From NCBI RefSeq assembly GCF_024703995.1, contig NZ_JAMXQV010000003.1:1-64000 (forward strand): 64,000 nucleotides of DNA, written 5' to 3'. How positions within the stretch are numbered: position 1 is the stretch's first letter; each line of letters begins with the position of its first letter. The notes below the pieces were generated by a model, which saw nothing but the letters and a program-made list of their open reading frames with translations, had not been told where the DNA came from and ran no database searches. This document shows, one piece after another, positions 27,354 through 34,837 of this stretch. This DNA is from Amycolatopsis iheyensis (GTDB lineage: Bacteria > Actinomycetota > Actinomycetes > Mycobacteriales > Pseudonocardiaceae). Position numbers and translations under genes: made by a program.

Positions 27354-27808
27354 TGCCGACTTCGAAACCCCACCCGAACCGCGGCGGCGCGATCAGCCGC
27401 AGGCAGGCGCGCCGCCGGGCGGTGGAAATGCTGTACGAGGCCGCGCAGCGCGACACCGACGCGGTGACGCTGCTGGCCGACCGCGTCGGCGCGACCGAGG
27501 TCGACCCGATCGCGGACTACACGATCAGCCTGGTCGAGGGCGTGACCGCCCGGAAGACCCAGATCGACGAGCTGCTGGCCGAGCACGCGCAGGGCTGGAC
27601 CCTGGAGCGGATGCCGAAGGTCGACCTCGCGGTGCTGCGGGTCGGTGTCTACGAGCTGCTCTGGGCCGAGGACGTGCCGGACCCGGTCGCGATCGACGAG
27701 GCCGTGGGCCTGGCGAAGGAACTTTCCACGGACGACTCGCCGCGGTTCGTCAACGGCGTGCTGGGCCGGATCGGCACCATCGCCGACCGCCTGCGCGCCG
27801 TGCTCTAG
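27353..27808 (+). CDS. nusB: Transcription antitermination factor NusB
   Basis: 151 residues, all-helical. NusB binds boxA RNA with NusE/S10 in rRNA antitermination. Motifs: ISRRQARRRAVEMLYEA, DELLAEHAQGWTLERMPKVDLAVLRVGVYELLW, and PVAIDEAVGLAKELSTDDSPRFVNGVLGRI. The ATG shares its A with the efp stop (TGATG), so the two are translationally coupled. Confidence 0.96.
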   Translation: MPTSKPHPNRGGAISRRQARRRAVEMLYEAAQRDTDAVTLLADRVGATEVDPIADYTISLVEGVTARKTQIDELLAEHAQGWTLERMPKVDLAVLRVGVYELLWAEDVPDPVAIDEAVGLAKELSTDDSPRFVNGVLGRIGTIADRLRAVL

Positions 27809-27811
27809 AGC

Positions 27812-27835
27812 CCGCCTGGCCCCCCGGTCAGGCGG
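27812..27835 (+). terminator. Hairpin after nusB
   Basis: A 7-bp stem, CCGCCTG (27812-27818) with CAGGCGG (27829-27835), starts 3 bases after the nusB stop and is followed by TTT. Confidence 0.6.
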
Positions 27836-27859
27836 TTTCCGGTCACGGTGACCACGACC

Positions 27860-27910
27860 GGGGGTCCGGGGGCGTGGCCCCGGGCGGGGCGTGGGGGCTG
27901 CGCCCCCGAC
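27860..27910. repeat. GC-rich palindromic repeat, copy A (REP-like)
   Basis: About 50 bases of alternating G5 and C5 blocks, including GGGGGC-TGC-GCCCCC. Its reverse complement aligns along nearly its whole length with a second copy at 40050-40104. It lies between the 3' ends of nusB and bldD and may also act as the bldD terminator. Confidence 0.7.
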
Positions 27911-27913
27911 AAC

Positions 27914-28402
27914 TCAGTCTTCCTTGGCGGGACGCGCCTCCGGCGGCAGGACGCCCCAGTCGATGAGCTGCTCGGTCAGCTCGCCCGGGGTCATGTCGTA
28001 GATGATCGCCAGGGACCGCAGGTCCTCGGTGCGGATCGAGAGCACCTTGCCGTTGTAGTCGCCGCGCTGGCTCTGGATCGTCGCCGCGTAGCGGGCCAGC
28101 GGGCCCACCTTTTCGGCCGGCAGCTGCTGCAGGCGCTCGAGGTTGATCACGATCTTGGTGGCGGGCTCGGCGCCGGAGGGGACTCGGCCCTCGGGCAGCA
28201 GCTCGACCACGGGCACACCGTAGAAGTCGGCCAGCTCGGCGAGCTTCTGCACGGTGACGGCACGGTCGCCACGCTCGTACGAGCCGACGACGACGGCCTT
28301 CCAGCGCCCACCGGACTTCTGCTCGACCCCGTGCAGGGACAGGCCCTGCTGCTGGCGGATCCCGCGGAGCTTGGCCCCGAGCGCCTTGGCGTAATCGCCC
28401 AT
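27914..28402 (-). CDS. bldD: BldD-family developmental regulator with c-di-GMP motif
   Basis: 162 residues. The N-terminal XRE helix-turn-helix is KLRGIRQQQGLSLHGVEQKS. The C-terminal domain contains RGDYNGKVLSIRTED, exactly the RxD-X8-RxxD signature that binds tetrameric c-di-GMP in Streptomyces BldD. In Streptomyces the dimer represses sporulation genes while c-di-GMP is high. It diverges from the pyr operon, and a BldD-box-like sequence lies 68-82 bases upstream of its start, consistent with autoregulation. Confidence 0.94.
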   Translation of the reverse strand: MGDYAKALGAKLRGIRQQQGLSLHGVEQKSGGRWKAVVVGSYERGDRAVTVQKLAELADFYGVPVVELLPEGRVPSGAEPATKIVINLERLQQLPAEKVGPLARYAATIQSQRGDYNGKVLSIRTEDLRSLAIIYDMTPGELTEQLIDWGVLPPEARPAKED

Positions 28403-28469
28403 CTGGTCGTTCTCCGTTCTCCACCCCCTCCCGGTCGGGGATGACCGGTCCAGGGGACTCTTCGAGTCG

Positions 28470-28484
28470 AATACTCAGAGTAAT
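28470..28484. promoter_or_regulatory. BldD box upstream of bldD
   Basis: The 15-mer AATACTCAGAGTAAT contains ACnC(A/T)GnGT exactly and differs at one position from the Streptomyces BldD consensus nTnACnC(A/T)GnGTnAn. It lies in the 249-base bldD-pyrR divergent region. Confidence 0.6.
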
Positions 28485-28620
28485 GGTTACGCATTGTTGT
28501 CACCAGGTCAAGCAGGAGCTTGCCGCGAATCACGCCACACCACCCGTAAGACTGAGCAAAGTCCCTGCTACTGTCGGTGCGAAAGCCCCGACCAGCAGGG
28601 GAACAGACGTCCTTTAAGGA

Positions 28621-28638
28621 CCCGTCCGGTGAGGCGGG
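28621..28638 (+). promoter_or_regulatory. PyrR-binding hairpin in the pyr operon leader
   Basis: CCCG/CGGG closes a loop reading UCCGGUGAGG, which fits the PyrR-binding consensus UCCNGNGAGG. The SD (GGAAGGAG) begins at the 3' edge of the stem and the GTG is at 28652, so PyrR binding would occlude initiation. That is the translational mode described for mycobacteria. Confidence 0.75.
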
Positions 28639-28651
28639 GAAGGAGTCCGAA

Positions 28652-29251
28652 GTGTCGTCACGTCCGCGTGGCGCGGCTGGTTCGGCCGGGGAGCGCGAGC
28701 TCCTGACGGCCGGCGATGTCGCGCGCACGATCGCCCGAATGGCCCATCAGGTCATCGAAAAGACCGCGAACGGTGCGGAGAGCACTACCCCGCCCGTGTT
28801 GCTCGGCATTCCCAGCCGCGGCACGCCGCTCGCGGTCCGCCTGGCCGACAAGATCGGCGAGTTCTCCGGCGTCCGCCCGCCGGCCGGCGCCCTCGACATC
28901 ACCCTGTACCGGGACGACCTGCGCCGCCGCCCGCCCCGCGCGCTCGAGCAGACGCAACTGCCGCCGGACGGCATCGACGACCGGGTGGTGATCCTGGTCG
29001 ACGACGTGCTCTTCTCCGGCCGCACGGTCCGGGCCGCGCTCGATGCCCTCCGTGATCATGGCCGCCCCCGCGCGGTGCAGCTGGCCGTGCTGGTCGACCG
29101 GGGTCACCGTGAGCTGCCGATCCGCGCCGACTACGTGGGCAAGAACGTGCCGACCGCGCGCACCGAGGGCGTGTCCGTCCTGCTGGCCGAGATCGACGGC
29201 CGCGACGCCGTCCTGCTGCGCCCATCGGAAGTTGCTGGAGAGGACTCGTGA
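28652..29251 (+). CDS. pyrR: Bifunctional pyr operon regulator / uracil phosphoribosyltransferase PyrR
   Basis: 199 residues. PyrR binds pyr leader RNA in response to UMP/UTP and retains uracil phosphoribosyltransferase activity. The PRPP loop is [22 protein letters not shown], with [12 protein letters not shown] and [11 protein letters not shown] typical of PyrR. I chose the GTG at 28652 because GGAAGGAG sits about 7 bases before it; the longer open frame would translate the regulatory hairpin. It heads the operon, and the pyrB GTG overlaps its stop by four bases. Confidence 0.95.
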   Translation: MSSRPRGAAGSAGERELLTAGDVARTIARMAHQVIEKTANGAESTTPPVLLGIPSRGTPLAVRLADKIGEFSGVRPPAGALDITLYRDDLRRRPPRALEQTQLPPDGIDDRVVILVDDVLFSGRTVRAALDALRDHGRPRAVQLAVLVDRGHRELPIRADYVGKNVPTARTEGVSVLLAEIDGRDAVLLRPSEVAGEDS

Positions 29252-30180
29252 AGCACCTGCTCGCCACCGACGGGCTGGACCCGGCGCTGGCCACCGCCGT
29301 GCTCGACACCGCCGACGAGCTGAAGCACACGCTGCTCGGCCGCGAGGTCAAGAAGCTGCCGACGCTGCGCGGCCGCACGGTGATCACCCTGTTCTACGAG
29401 AACTCGACGCGCACCCGGGTCTCGTTCGAGATCGCCGGGAAGTGGATGAGCGCCGACGTGATCAACGTCTCGGCGTCCAGCTCCTCGGTCAACAAGGGCG
29501 AATCCCTGCGCGACACCGCCCTGACGCTGGCCGCCGCGGGCGCCGACTGCGTGATCGTCCGGCACCCGGCCAGCGGCGCCGCCCAGCGGCTCTCGGAGTG
29601 GCTCGCCGAGCCGGGCACCTCGGTGGTCAACGCCGGCGACGGCACCCACGAGCACCCGACGCAGGCGCTGCTCGACGCGGCCACGCTGCGCGAGCGCCTC
29701 GGCTCGCTGAAGGACCGCCGGATCGCGATCGTCGGCGACGTCCTGCACAGCCGCGTCGCGCGCTCGAACATCCACCTGCTCGCCGCCCTCGGCGCCGAAG
29801 TGGTCCTGGTCGCGCCACCGACGCTGCTGCCCTACGGCGTCGAGAGCCTGCCGGTGACCGTCTCGCACGACCTCGACGCCGAGCTGCCCGCGGTGGACGC
29901 GGTGATGATGCTGCGGGTCCAGGCCGAGCGGATGCACGGCGGGTTCTTCCCCAGTGCGCGCGAGTACTCGATCGCTTACGGCCTCTCGGAGAAGCGGCAG
30001 AAGCTGCTGCCCGAGCACGCGGTCGTGCTGCACCCCGGCCCGATGCTGCGCGGGATGGAGATCGCGAGCGCGGTCGCCGACTCCCCGGCCTCGGCCATCA
30101 CCGAACAGGTCCGCAACGGCGTCCACGTGCGCATGGCGGTCCTCTACCACCTCCTGGCCAGCGAAGGAGCCGCCGCGTGA
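29248..30180 (+). CDS. pyrB: Aspartate carbamoyltransferase catalytic subunit
   Basis: 310 residues. It joins carbamoyl phosphate and aspartate, the committed step of pyrimidine synthesis. Motifs: [13 protein letters not shown] (carbamoyl-phosphate loop), [17 protein letters not shown], and [12 protein letters not shown] near the end. There is no adjacent pyrI. GTG start overlapping pyrR. Confidence 0.97.
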   Translation: MKHLLATDGLDPALATAVLDTADELKHTLLGREVKKLPTLRGRTVITLFYENSTRTRVSFEIAGKWMSADVINVSASSSSVNKGESLRDTALTLAAAGADCVIVRHPASGAAQRLSEWLAEPGTSVVNAGDGTHEHPTQALLDAATLRERLGSLKDRRIAIVGDVLHSRVARSNIHLLAALGAEVVLVAPPTLLPYGVESLPVTVSHDLDAELPAVDAVMMLRVQAERMHGGFFPSAREYSIAYGLSEKRQKLLPEHAVVLHPGPMLRGMEIASAVADSPASAITEQVRNGVHVRMAVLYHLLASEGAAA

Positions 30181-31463
30181 GCACCCTGATCAAGGGCGCC
30201 CGCCCCTACGGCGAAGGCGATCCCGTCGACGTCCTGATCGAGGACGGCGTGATCACCGCGCTCGGCGTCGTCGAGGCGCCCGAAGACGCCGAAGTCGTCG
30301 AAGCCGGCGGGCAGGTGCTGCTCCCGGGATTCGTCGACCTGCACACCCACCTGCGTGAACCCGGCCGCGAGGACACCGAGACGATCGACTCCGGCTCGGC
30401 CGCGGCGGCACTCGGCGGCTACACCGCGGTGTTCGCCATGGCCAACACCGACCCGGTCGCCGACAACGCCGTGATCGTCGAGCACGTGTGGCGGCGCGGG
30501 CAGGAGGTCGGCCTGGTCGACGTCCACCCGGTCGGCGCGGTCACCGTCGGGCTCAAGGGCGAGAAGCTCGCCGAGCTCGGCACGATGGCGAACTCGCAGG
30601 CCCGGGTGAAGGTCTTCTCCGACGACGGCCTCTGCGTCGCCGACCCGCTGCTCATGCGCCGCGCGCTGGAGTACTCGACCGCGCTCGACGTCGTCATCGC
30701 GCAGCACGCCGAGGAGCCGCGGCTGACCGTCGGTGCCCAGGCCCACGAGGGTGAGCGTGCGGCCCGGCTCGGCTACACCGGCTGGCCGGCCGCCGCGGAG
30801 GAGTCGATCGTGGCCCGCGACTGCCTCCTGGCCCTGCACGCGAACGCCCGGCTGCACGTCTGCCACGTCTCCACCTCGGGCACCGCCGACGTGCTGGCCT
30901 GGGCGAAGGAGCGCGGCACCAAGGTCTCGGCCGAGGTCACGCCGCACCACCTGCTGCTCACCGACGAGCGCCTGGCCACCTACGACCCGGTCAACAAGGT
31001 GAACCCGCCGCTGCGCACCGAGTCCGACGCGGAGAAGCTGCGGACCGCGCTCGCCGAGGGTGTCATCGACTGCGTCGCCACCGACCACGCGCCGCACGCC
31101 GTGCAGGACAAGGACACCGAGTGGACCGCGGCCCGGCCCGGGATGCTCGGGCTGCAGACGGCGCTTTCGATCGTGGCCGAAACGATGGTCCGCACCGGCC
31201 TGCTCGACTGGCGCGGCGTCGCCCACGTCATGAGCGAGCGGCCCGCCGAGATCGGCAACCTCGCCGACCATGGCCGTCCGATCGCGGTCGGCGAGCCGGC
31301 GAACCTGACCCTCGTCGACCCGGATGCCGAGTGGACCGTCCGGGGCGCGGAGCTGGCCAGCATCGCCGCCAACACCCCGTACGAGGGAATGCGGCTCCCC
31401 GGTGTGGTGACCGCGACGCTGCTGCGCGGGCGGCTCACCGCGCGGGACGGGAAGGTCTGCTGA
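30177..31463 (+). CDS. pyrC: Dihydroorotase
   Basis: 428 residues, class I (long) type. It cyclises carbamoyl aspartate to dihydroorotate. Zinc ligands: [10 protein letters not shown], the two His in the middle strands ([16 protein letters not shown]) and Asp in CVATDHAPH. The GTG start, with GAAGGAG about 8 bases upstream, overlaps the pyrB stop. The next gene begins on its stop codon's last base. Confidence 0.97.
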   Translation: MSTLIKGARPYGEGDPVDVLIEDGVITALGVVEAPEDAEVVEAGGQVLLPGFVDLHTHLREPGREDTETIDSGSAAAALGGYTAVFAMANTDPVADNAVIVEHVWRRGQEVGLVDVHPVGAVTVGLKGEKLAELGTMANSQARVKVFSDDGLCVADPLLMRRALEYSTALDVVIAQHAEEPRLTVGAQAHEGERAARLGYTGWPAAAEESIVARDCLLALHANARLHVCHVSTSGTADVLAWAKERGTKVSAEVTPHHLLLTDERLATYDPVNKVNPPLRTESDAEKLRTALAEGVIDCVATDHAPHAVQDKDTEWTAARPGMLGLQTALSIVAETMVRTGLLDWRGVAHVMSERPAEIGNLADHGRPIAVGEPANLTLVDPDAEWTVRGAELASIAANTPYEGMRLPGVVTATLLRGRLTARDGKVC

Positions 31464-31957
31464 TGGAGCGCTTCTGGCTCGTGCTGGCGATCGTCGCCTT
31501 CTTCCTGCTCTGCCTCTGGGGCATGTACGTCGGCTGGCGGCGCAAGGCGCGCTCGCAGAGCGTGCAGGTGCCGCCCTTCCCGGAGATCCCGGCCGAACCG
31601 GGCGAGACGCTGCTGGAGTCCACCGGCGTCTACGTCGCCACGACGTTCGCGGGGGAGTGGCAGAACCGGGTCGTCACCCGCGGCGCGGGGCTGCGCACCG
31701 GCGCGGTCCTGCGGCTGCACGAGGGCGGCGTCGCGGTCGAACGCGGCGGCGCGCCCGACTTCTGGATTCCGCGCGAGGCCGTCACCGGCGTCCGGCGCGA
31801 CAGCAAGATCGCCGGGAAGGTGATGGGCACCGACGCGTTGCTCGTCCTCACCTGGCGAGCCGGCGAAACCGAGCTCGACACCGGCTTCCGCGGTGACGAG
31901 CTCGACGACTATCCACAGTGGATCGAACAGCTCAAGATCAAGGGAGGTGCCCAGTGA
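31463..31957 (+). CDS. Single-pass membrane protein with PH-like domain, pyr operon
   Basis: 164 residues. An N-terminal membrane helix (about 5-24) and short basic stretch are followed by a compact beta-rich domain (TGAVLRLHEGGVAVERGG.. FWIPREAVTGVRRDS), reminiscent of bacterial PH domains. The same position, between pyrC and carA, is occupied by an uncharacterised membrane protein in mycobacteria (Rv1382). It is locked in the operon by a 1-base overlap with pyrC and a 4-base overlap with carA. The function is unknown. Confidence 0.8.
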   Translation: MERFWLVLAIVAFFLLCLWGMYVGWRRKARSQSVQVPPFPEIPAEPGETLLESTGVYVATTFAGEWQNRVVTRGAGLRTGAVLRLHEGGVAVERGGAPDFWIPREAVTGVRRDSKIAGKVMGTDALLVLTWRAGETELDTGFRGDELDDYPQWIEQLKIKGGAQ

Positions 31958-33075
31958 ACGCGCGCGCTCAGGCCGCACTGGTGCTCGAAGACGGCCGGGT
32001 GTTCCGCGGCGCTGCCTACGGCGCGCAGGGGCGGAGCCTCGGCGAGGCGGTGTTCTGCACCGGCATGACCGGCTACCAGGAGACGCTGACCGACCCGTCC
32101 TACCACGGGCAGATCGTGGTGCAGACCGCACCGCAGATCGGCAACACCGGCTGGAACGACGAGGACGACGAGTCGTCGAAGATCTGGGTCAACGGTTACG
32201 TCGTGCGCGACCCCGCGCGCACGCCGTCCAACTGGCGCTCTCGCCGGACCCTCGACGAGGAGCTGGTTCGCCAGGGCGTCGTCGGGATCGCCGAGGTCGA
32301 CACCCGCTCGCTGACCCGGCACCTGCGCGAGCTCGGCGCGATGCGCGCCGGGGTGTTCTCCGGCGACGCGCTGGGCACCGTCGACGAGATGGTCGCCGAG
32401 GTCCTGGCCAGCCCGAAGATGGAGGGCGCCGACCTGGCCGGCCAGGTCACCACGCCGAAGCCGTACGTCGTCCCTGCGGAAGGGGAGACGCGGTTCCGGG
32501 TGGTCGCGCTGGACCTGGGCATCAAGTCCAACACCCCGCGCCAGATGGTCAAGCGCGGCATCGAGGTGCATGTCCTGCCCTCTTCCGCTTCCCTGGAAGA
32601 GGTGCTGGCGATCGAGCCGGACGGCGTGTTCCTGTCGAACGGCCCGGGCGACCCGGCCACGACGACGCACGCCACCGAGCTGACCAAGCAGGTCCTCGGC
32701 CGCGAGATCCCGCTGTTCGGCATCTGCTTCGGCAACCAGGTCCTGGGCCGCGCGCTCGGCCTGGGGACGTACAAGATGCGCTACGGACACCGCGGCATCA
32801 ACATCCCGGTGATCGACGTCGCCACGAAGTCGGTGGCGATCACCGCGCAGAACCACGGCTTCGCCCTCGAAGGCGAGCCCGGCCAGCGCTTCGAGTCGCC
32901 CTTCGGCGCGGCTCAGGTCAGCCACTACTGCGCCAACGACGGCGCGGTCGAGGGCCTGCGGGCCTTCGACGTGCCGGCGTTCTCGGTGCAGTACCACCCC
33001 GAAGCCGCCGCCGGCCCGCACGACGCCGCCCCCCTGTTCGACGATTTCGTTTCGCTCATGGAGAAGCGGTCGTGA
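31954..33075 (+). CDS. carA: Carbamoyl-phosphate synthase small subunit (glutaminase)
   Basis: 373 residues. It supplies ammonia from glutamine to CarB. The N-terminal domain shows TGMTGYQETLTDPSYHGQIV. The class I glutaminase triad includes Cys in FGICFGNQVLGRA and His-x-Glu in VQYHPEA. GTG start with AGGGAGG upstream, overlapping the PH gene. Unusually, the following gene is not carB: an ATPase/DUF4276 pair of about 1.77 kb intervenes, again with a four-base overlap. Confidence 0.96.
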   Translation: MNARAQAALVLEDGRVFRGAAYGAQGRSLGEAVFCTGMTGYQETLTDPSYHGQIVVQTAPQIGNTGWNDEDDESSKIWVNGYVVRDPARTPSNWRSRRTLDEELVRQGVVGIAEVDTRSLTRHLRELGAMRAGVFSGDALGTVDEMVAEVLASPKMEGADLAGQVTTPKPYVVPAEGETRFRVVALDLGIKSNTPRQMVKRGIEVHVLPSSASLEEVLAIEPDGVFLSNGPGDPATTTHATELTKQVLGREIPLFGICFGNQVLGRALGLGTYKMRYGHRGINIPVIDVATKSVAITAQNHGFALEGEPGQRFESPFGAAQVSHYCANDGAVEGLRAFDVPAFSVQYHPEAAAGPHDAAPLFDDFVSLMEKRS

Positions 33076-34244
33076 CTCTCACGACCGGCATCGAGCGGCT
33101 CCGGATCCGGAACTTCCGGGTGCTCCGGGACATCGAGCTGGACGGTCTGACGCCGGTGACGGCGTTGCTGGGGCCGAACGGGAGTGGCAAGTCCACGGTG
33201 TTCGACGCGTTGGACTTCCTCTCCGATTCGTTCCGGGTTGGACTGCGCTCGGCTTGGGACCAGCGCGGGGGTGCTGCCGACATCGTCACCCACGGTGCGA
33301 CCGATGCTGTCAAGATTGAGCTGACCTGCCGCATCGAAGGTGCGGTGGCCGAGTACCGGCTCGTCATCGAGCACGACGATGACGAGCCGGCGGTAGCCGA
33401 AGAGAAGCTGACTTGGCAGCCAGAGGGTGCTGACGAGCCCTCTGAAGTTCTCGAGTTTCGGGGTGGGATCGGCACGGTCGTTGGTCTGGGCGCTGTCGGA
33501 GAGCAGGTCGTGCTGAGCAGCCCGGACTTACTTGGCGTAGGTGTGGTCAGCCAACTCGCCGCCACAGCCAAAGTCGGTAAGTTTCACCGGTTTATCGCTG
33601 AGATTCATCTCTCGGATCTGAATCTCGACGCAATGCGGAGAGGCGCCAAGGACGACAAGACGACTCGGCTCAAGCCGGACGGGCAAAACGTCGGGGCCAT
33701 CGTCCAACGCCTCCGTAACGGGCTCCCTCGCTACTGGGAAGGCATCCGGGATTCTTTGCGGACGTATGTGCCGGGATTCGATGACATCGAGCCCGTGCGG
33801 CAGGGCGACGGAGCCTGGATCGTCTACCTGCGCGAGCAAGGCGCGGAAGATCTCGTTGCCCCGGAGAACATCTCCGACGGAACGCTGCAACTGCTCGGCT
33901 ACCTGGTCGCTCTTCAGGCCGATACCTCGGTGCTGCTGGTCGAGGAGCCGGAGAAGCAGGTTCACCCGAGGCTCCACTACCGCCTCGCCGAGGATGCGCG
34001 GGGGGCAGAAGCGGCTGGTCAGGTCATGGTTGCCACCCACGCGCCCGAGTTCGTCGACGCACTGCGGCCCGACGAGGTCTGGATGCTGTTCCGTGACGAA
34101 TCCGGCTTCGCCCAGGCTCGGCGGGCGGCGGACATCCCCCAGCTGATGGCCATGGTCGACAGCGGGGGCCTGCTGGGGAACCTCTGGACCGAGGGGTTCT
34201 TCGGCCTCGGCGATCCCCTCGACCGGCCGGGGCAGCCCCGGTGA
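33072..34244 (+). CDS. AAA15/AAA21-type (OLD-like) ATPase, candidate defence gene
   Basis: 390 residues of ABC/SMC-like ATPase fold. N-terminal RLRIRNFRVLRDIELDGL leads to Walker A GPNGSGKST (34-42). Later come a signature-like ENISDGTLQLLGYL, Walker B VLLVEEPEKQVHPRL and the His switch VATHAPEFVDAL. There is no fused nuclease. It is followed, with a GTGA overlap, by a TOPRIM-like DUF4276 protein, an ATPase-nuclease pairing analogous to OLD and PARIS. Base composition is visibly less GC-rich than carA/carB, and codon 153 (33528-33530) is a rare TTA. Both suggest acquisition. Confident as an ATPase; the role is inference. Confidence 0.85.
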   Translation: MTLTTGIERLRIRNFRVLRDIELDGLTPVTALLGPNGSGKSTVFDALDFLSDSFRVGLRSAWDQRGGAADIVTHGATDAVKIELTCRIEGAVAEYRLVIEHDDDEPAVAEEKLTWQPEGADEPSEVLEFRGGIGTVVGLGAVGEQVVLSSPDLLGVGVVSQLAATAKVGKFHRFIAEIHLSDLNLDAMRRGAKDDKTTRLKPDGQNVGAIVQRLRNGLPRYWEGIRDSLRTYVPGFDDIEPVRQGDGAWIVYLREQGAEDLVAPENISDGTLQLLGYLVALQADTSVLLVEEPEKQVHPRLHYRLAEDARGAEAAGQVMVATHAPEFVDALRPDEVWMLFRDESGFAQARRAADIPQLMAMVDSGGLLGNLWTEGFFGLGDPLDRPGQPR

Positions 34245-34837
34245 TCCACGTCGAGATCCTGGTCGAGGAGCCGTCGGCGGAAGCAGCGTTGAAAACCCTG
34301 GTTCCGAAGATCGTCGGTGAGGACGTGTCCTTCGCCGTCCGGCGCTTTCAAGGCAAGCAGGATCTGCTCAAGAGGTTGCCCGGAATCCTGCGTGGGTTCG
34401 CGGCTCGGATCGCGTGGGAGGCACTCCGGGTCGTCGTGCTCGTCGACCGGGACGCCGAAGACTGCCGGGAACTCAAGCGCCACCTGGTCGGTGTGAGCGA
34501 GGAAGCAGGACTTCCGTCCGAGACCGTCCTGCACCGCGTGGTGATCGACGAGCTGGAGTCCTGGTTTCTCGGCGACGTCCCAGCCCTGTGCGCGGCATAC
34601 AGCAGGGTGCCGGAGGACCTGGGCAAACAGGCGCGCTACCGCGATCCTGACGGCACCGGCAAAGCGTCGCGTGCGCTGGAGGACCTCCTGCGGTCCAAGG
34701 GATACCTCCGAGACCGCTTGCCGAAGGTCGCAACGGCGGAGGCCATCACGCCCCACATGGACATCGAGAACAACCGATCCAAGAGCTTTCAGGTCTTCCG
34801 CGACGGCTTGCGGCGCCTGGTGAAAGAAGGAAACTGA
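34241..34837 (+). CDS. DUF4276 TOPRIM-like protein, partner of the ATPase
   Basis: 198 residues. The TOPRIM-like layout is conserved Glu in [10 protein letters not shown] (Glu9/10), then the DxD of [12 protein letters not shown] (Asp69, Asp71), then the family ELESWFLGD (Glu104/106) and a C-terminal RSKSFQVF block. TOPRIM folds bind Mg and cut nucleic acid in OLD/PARIS effectors; cleavage here is inference. The GTG overlaps the ATPase stop and the stop shares a base with the carB ATG, so both genes are wired into the pyr transcript. Confidence 0.8.
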   Translation: MIHVEILVEEPSAEAALKTLVPKIVGEDVSFAVRRFQGKQDLLKRLPGILRGFAARIAWEALRVVVLVDRDAEDCRELKRHLVGVSEEAGLPSETVLHRVVIDELESWFLGDVPALCAAYSRVPEDLGKQARYRDPDGTGKASRALEDLLRSKGYLRDRLPKVATAEAITPHMDIENNRSKSFQVFRDGLRRLVKEGN

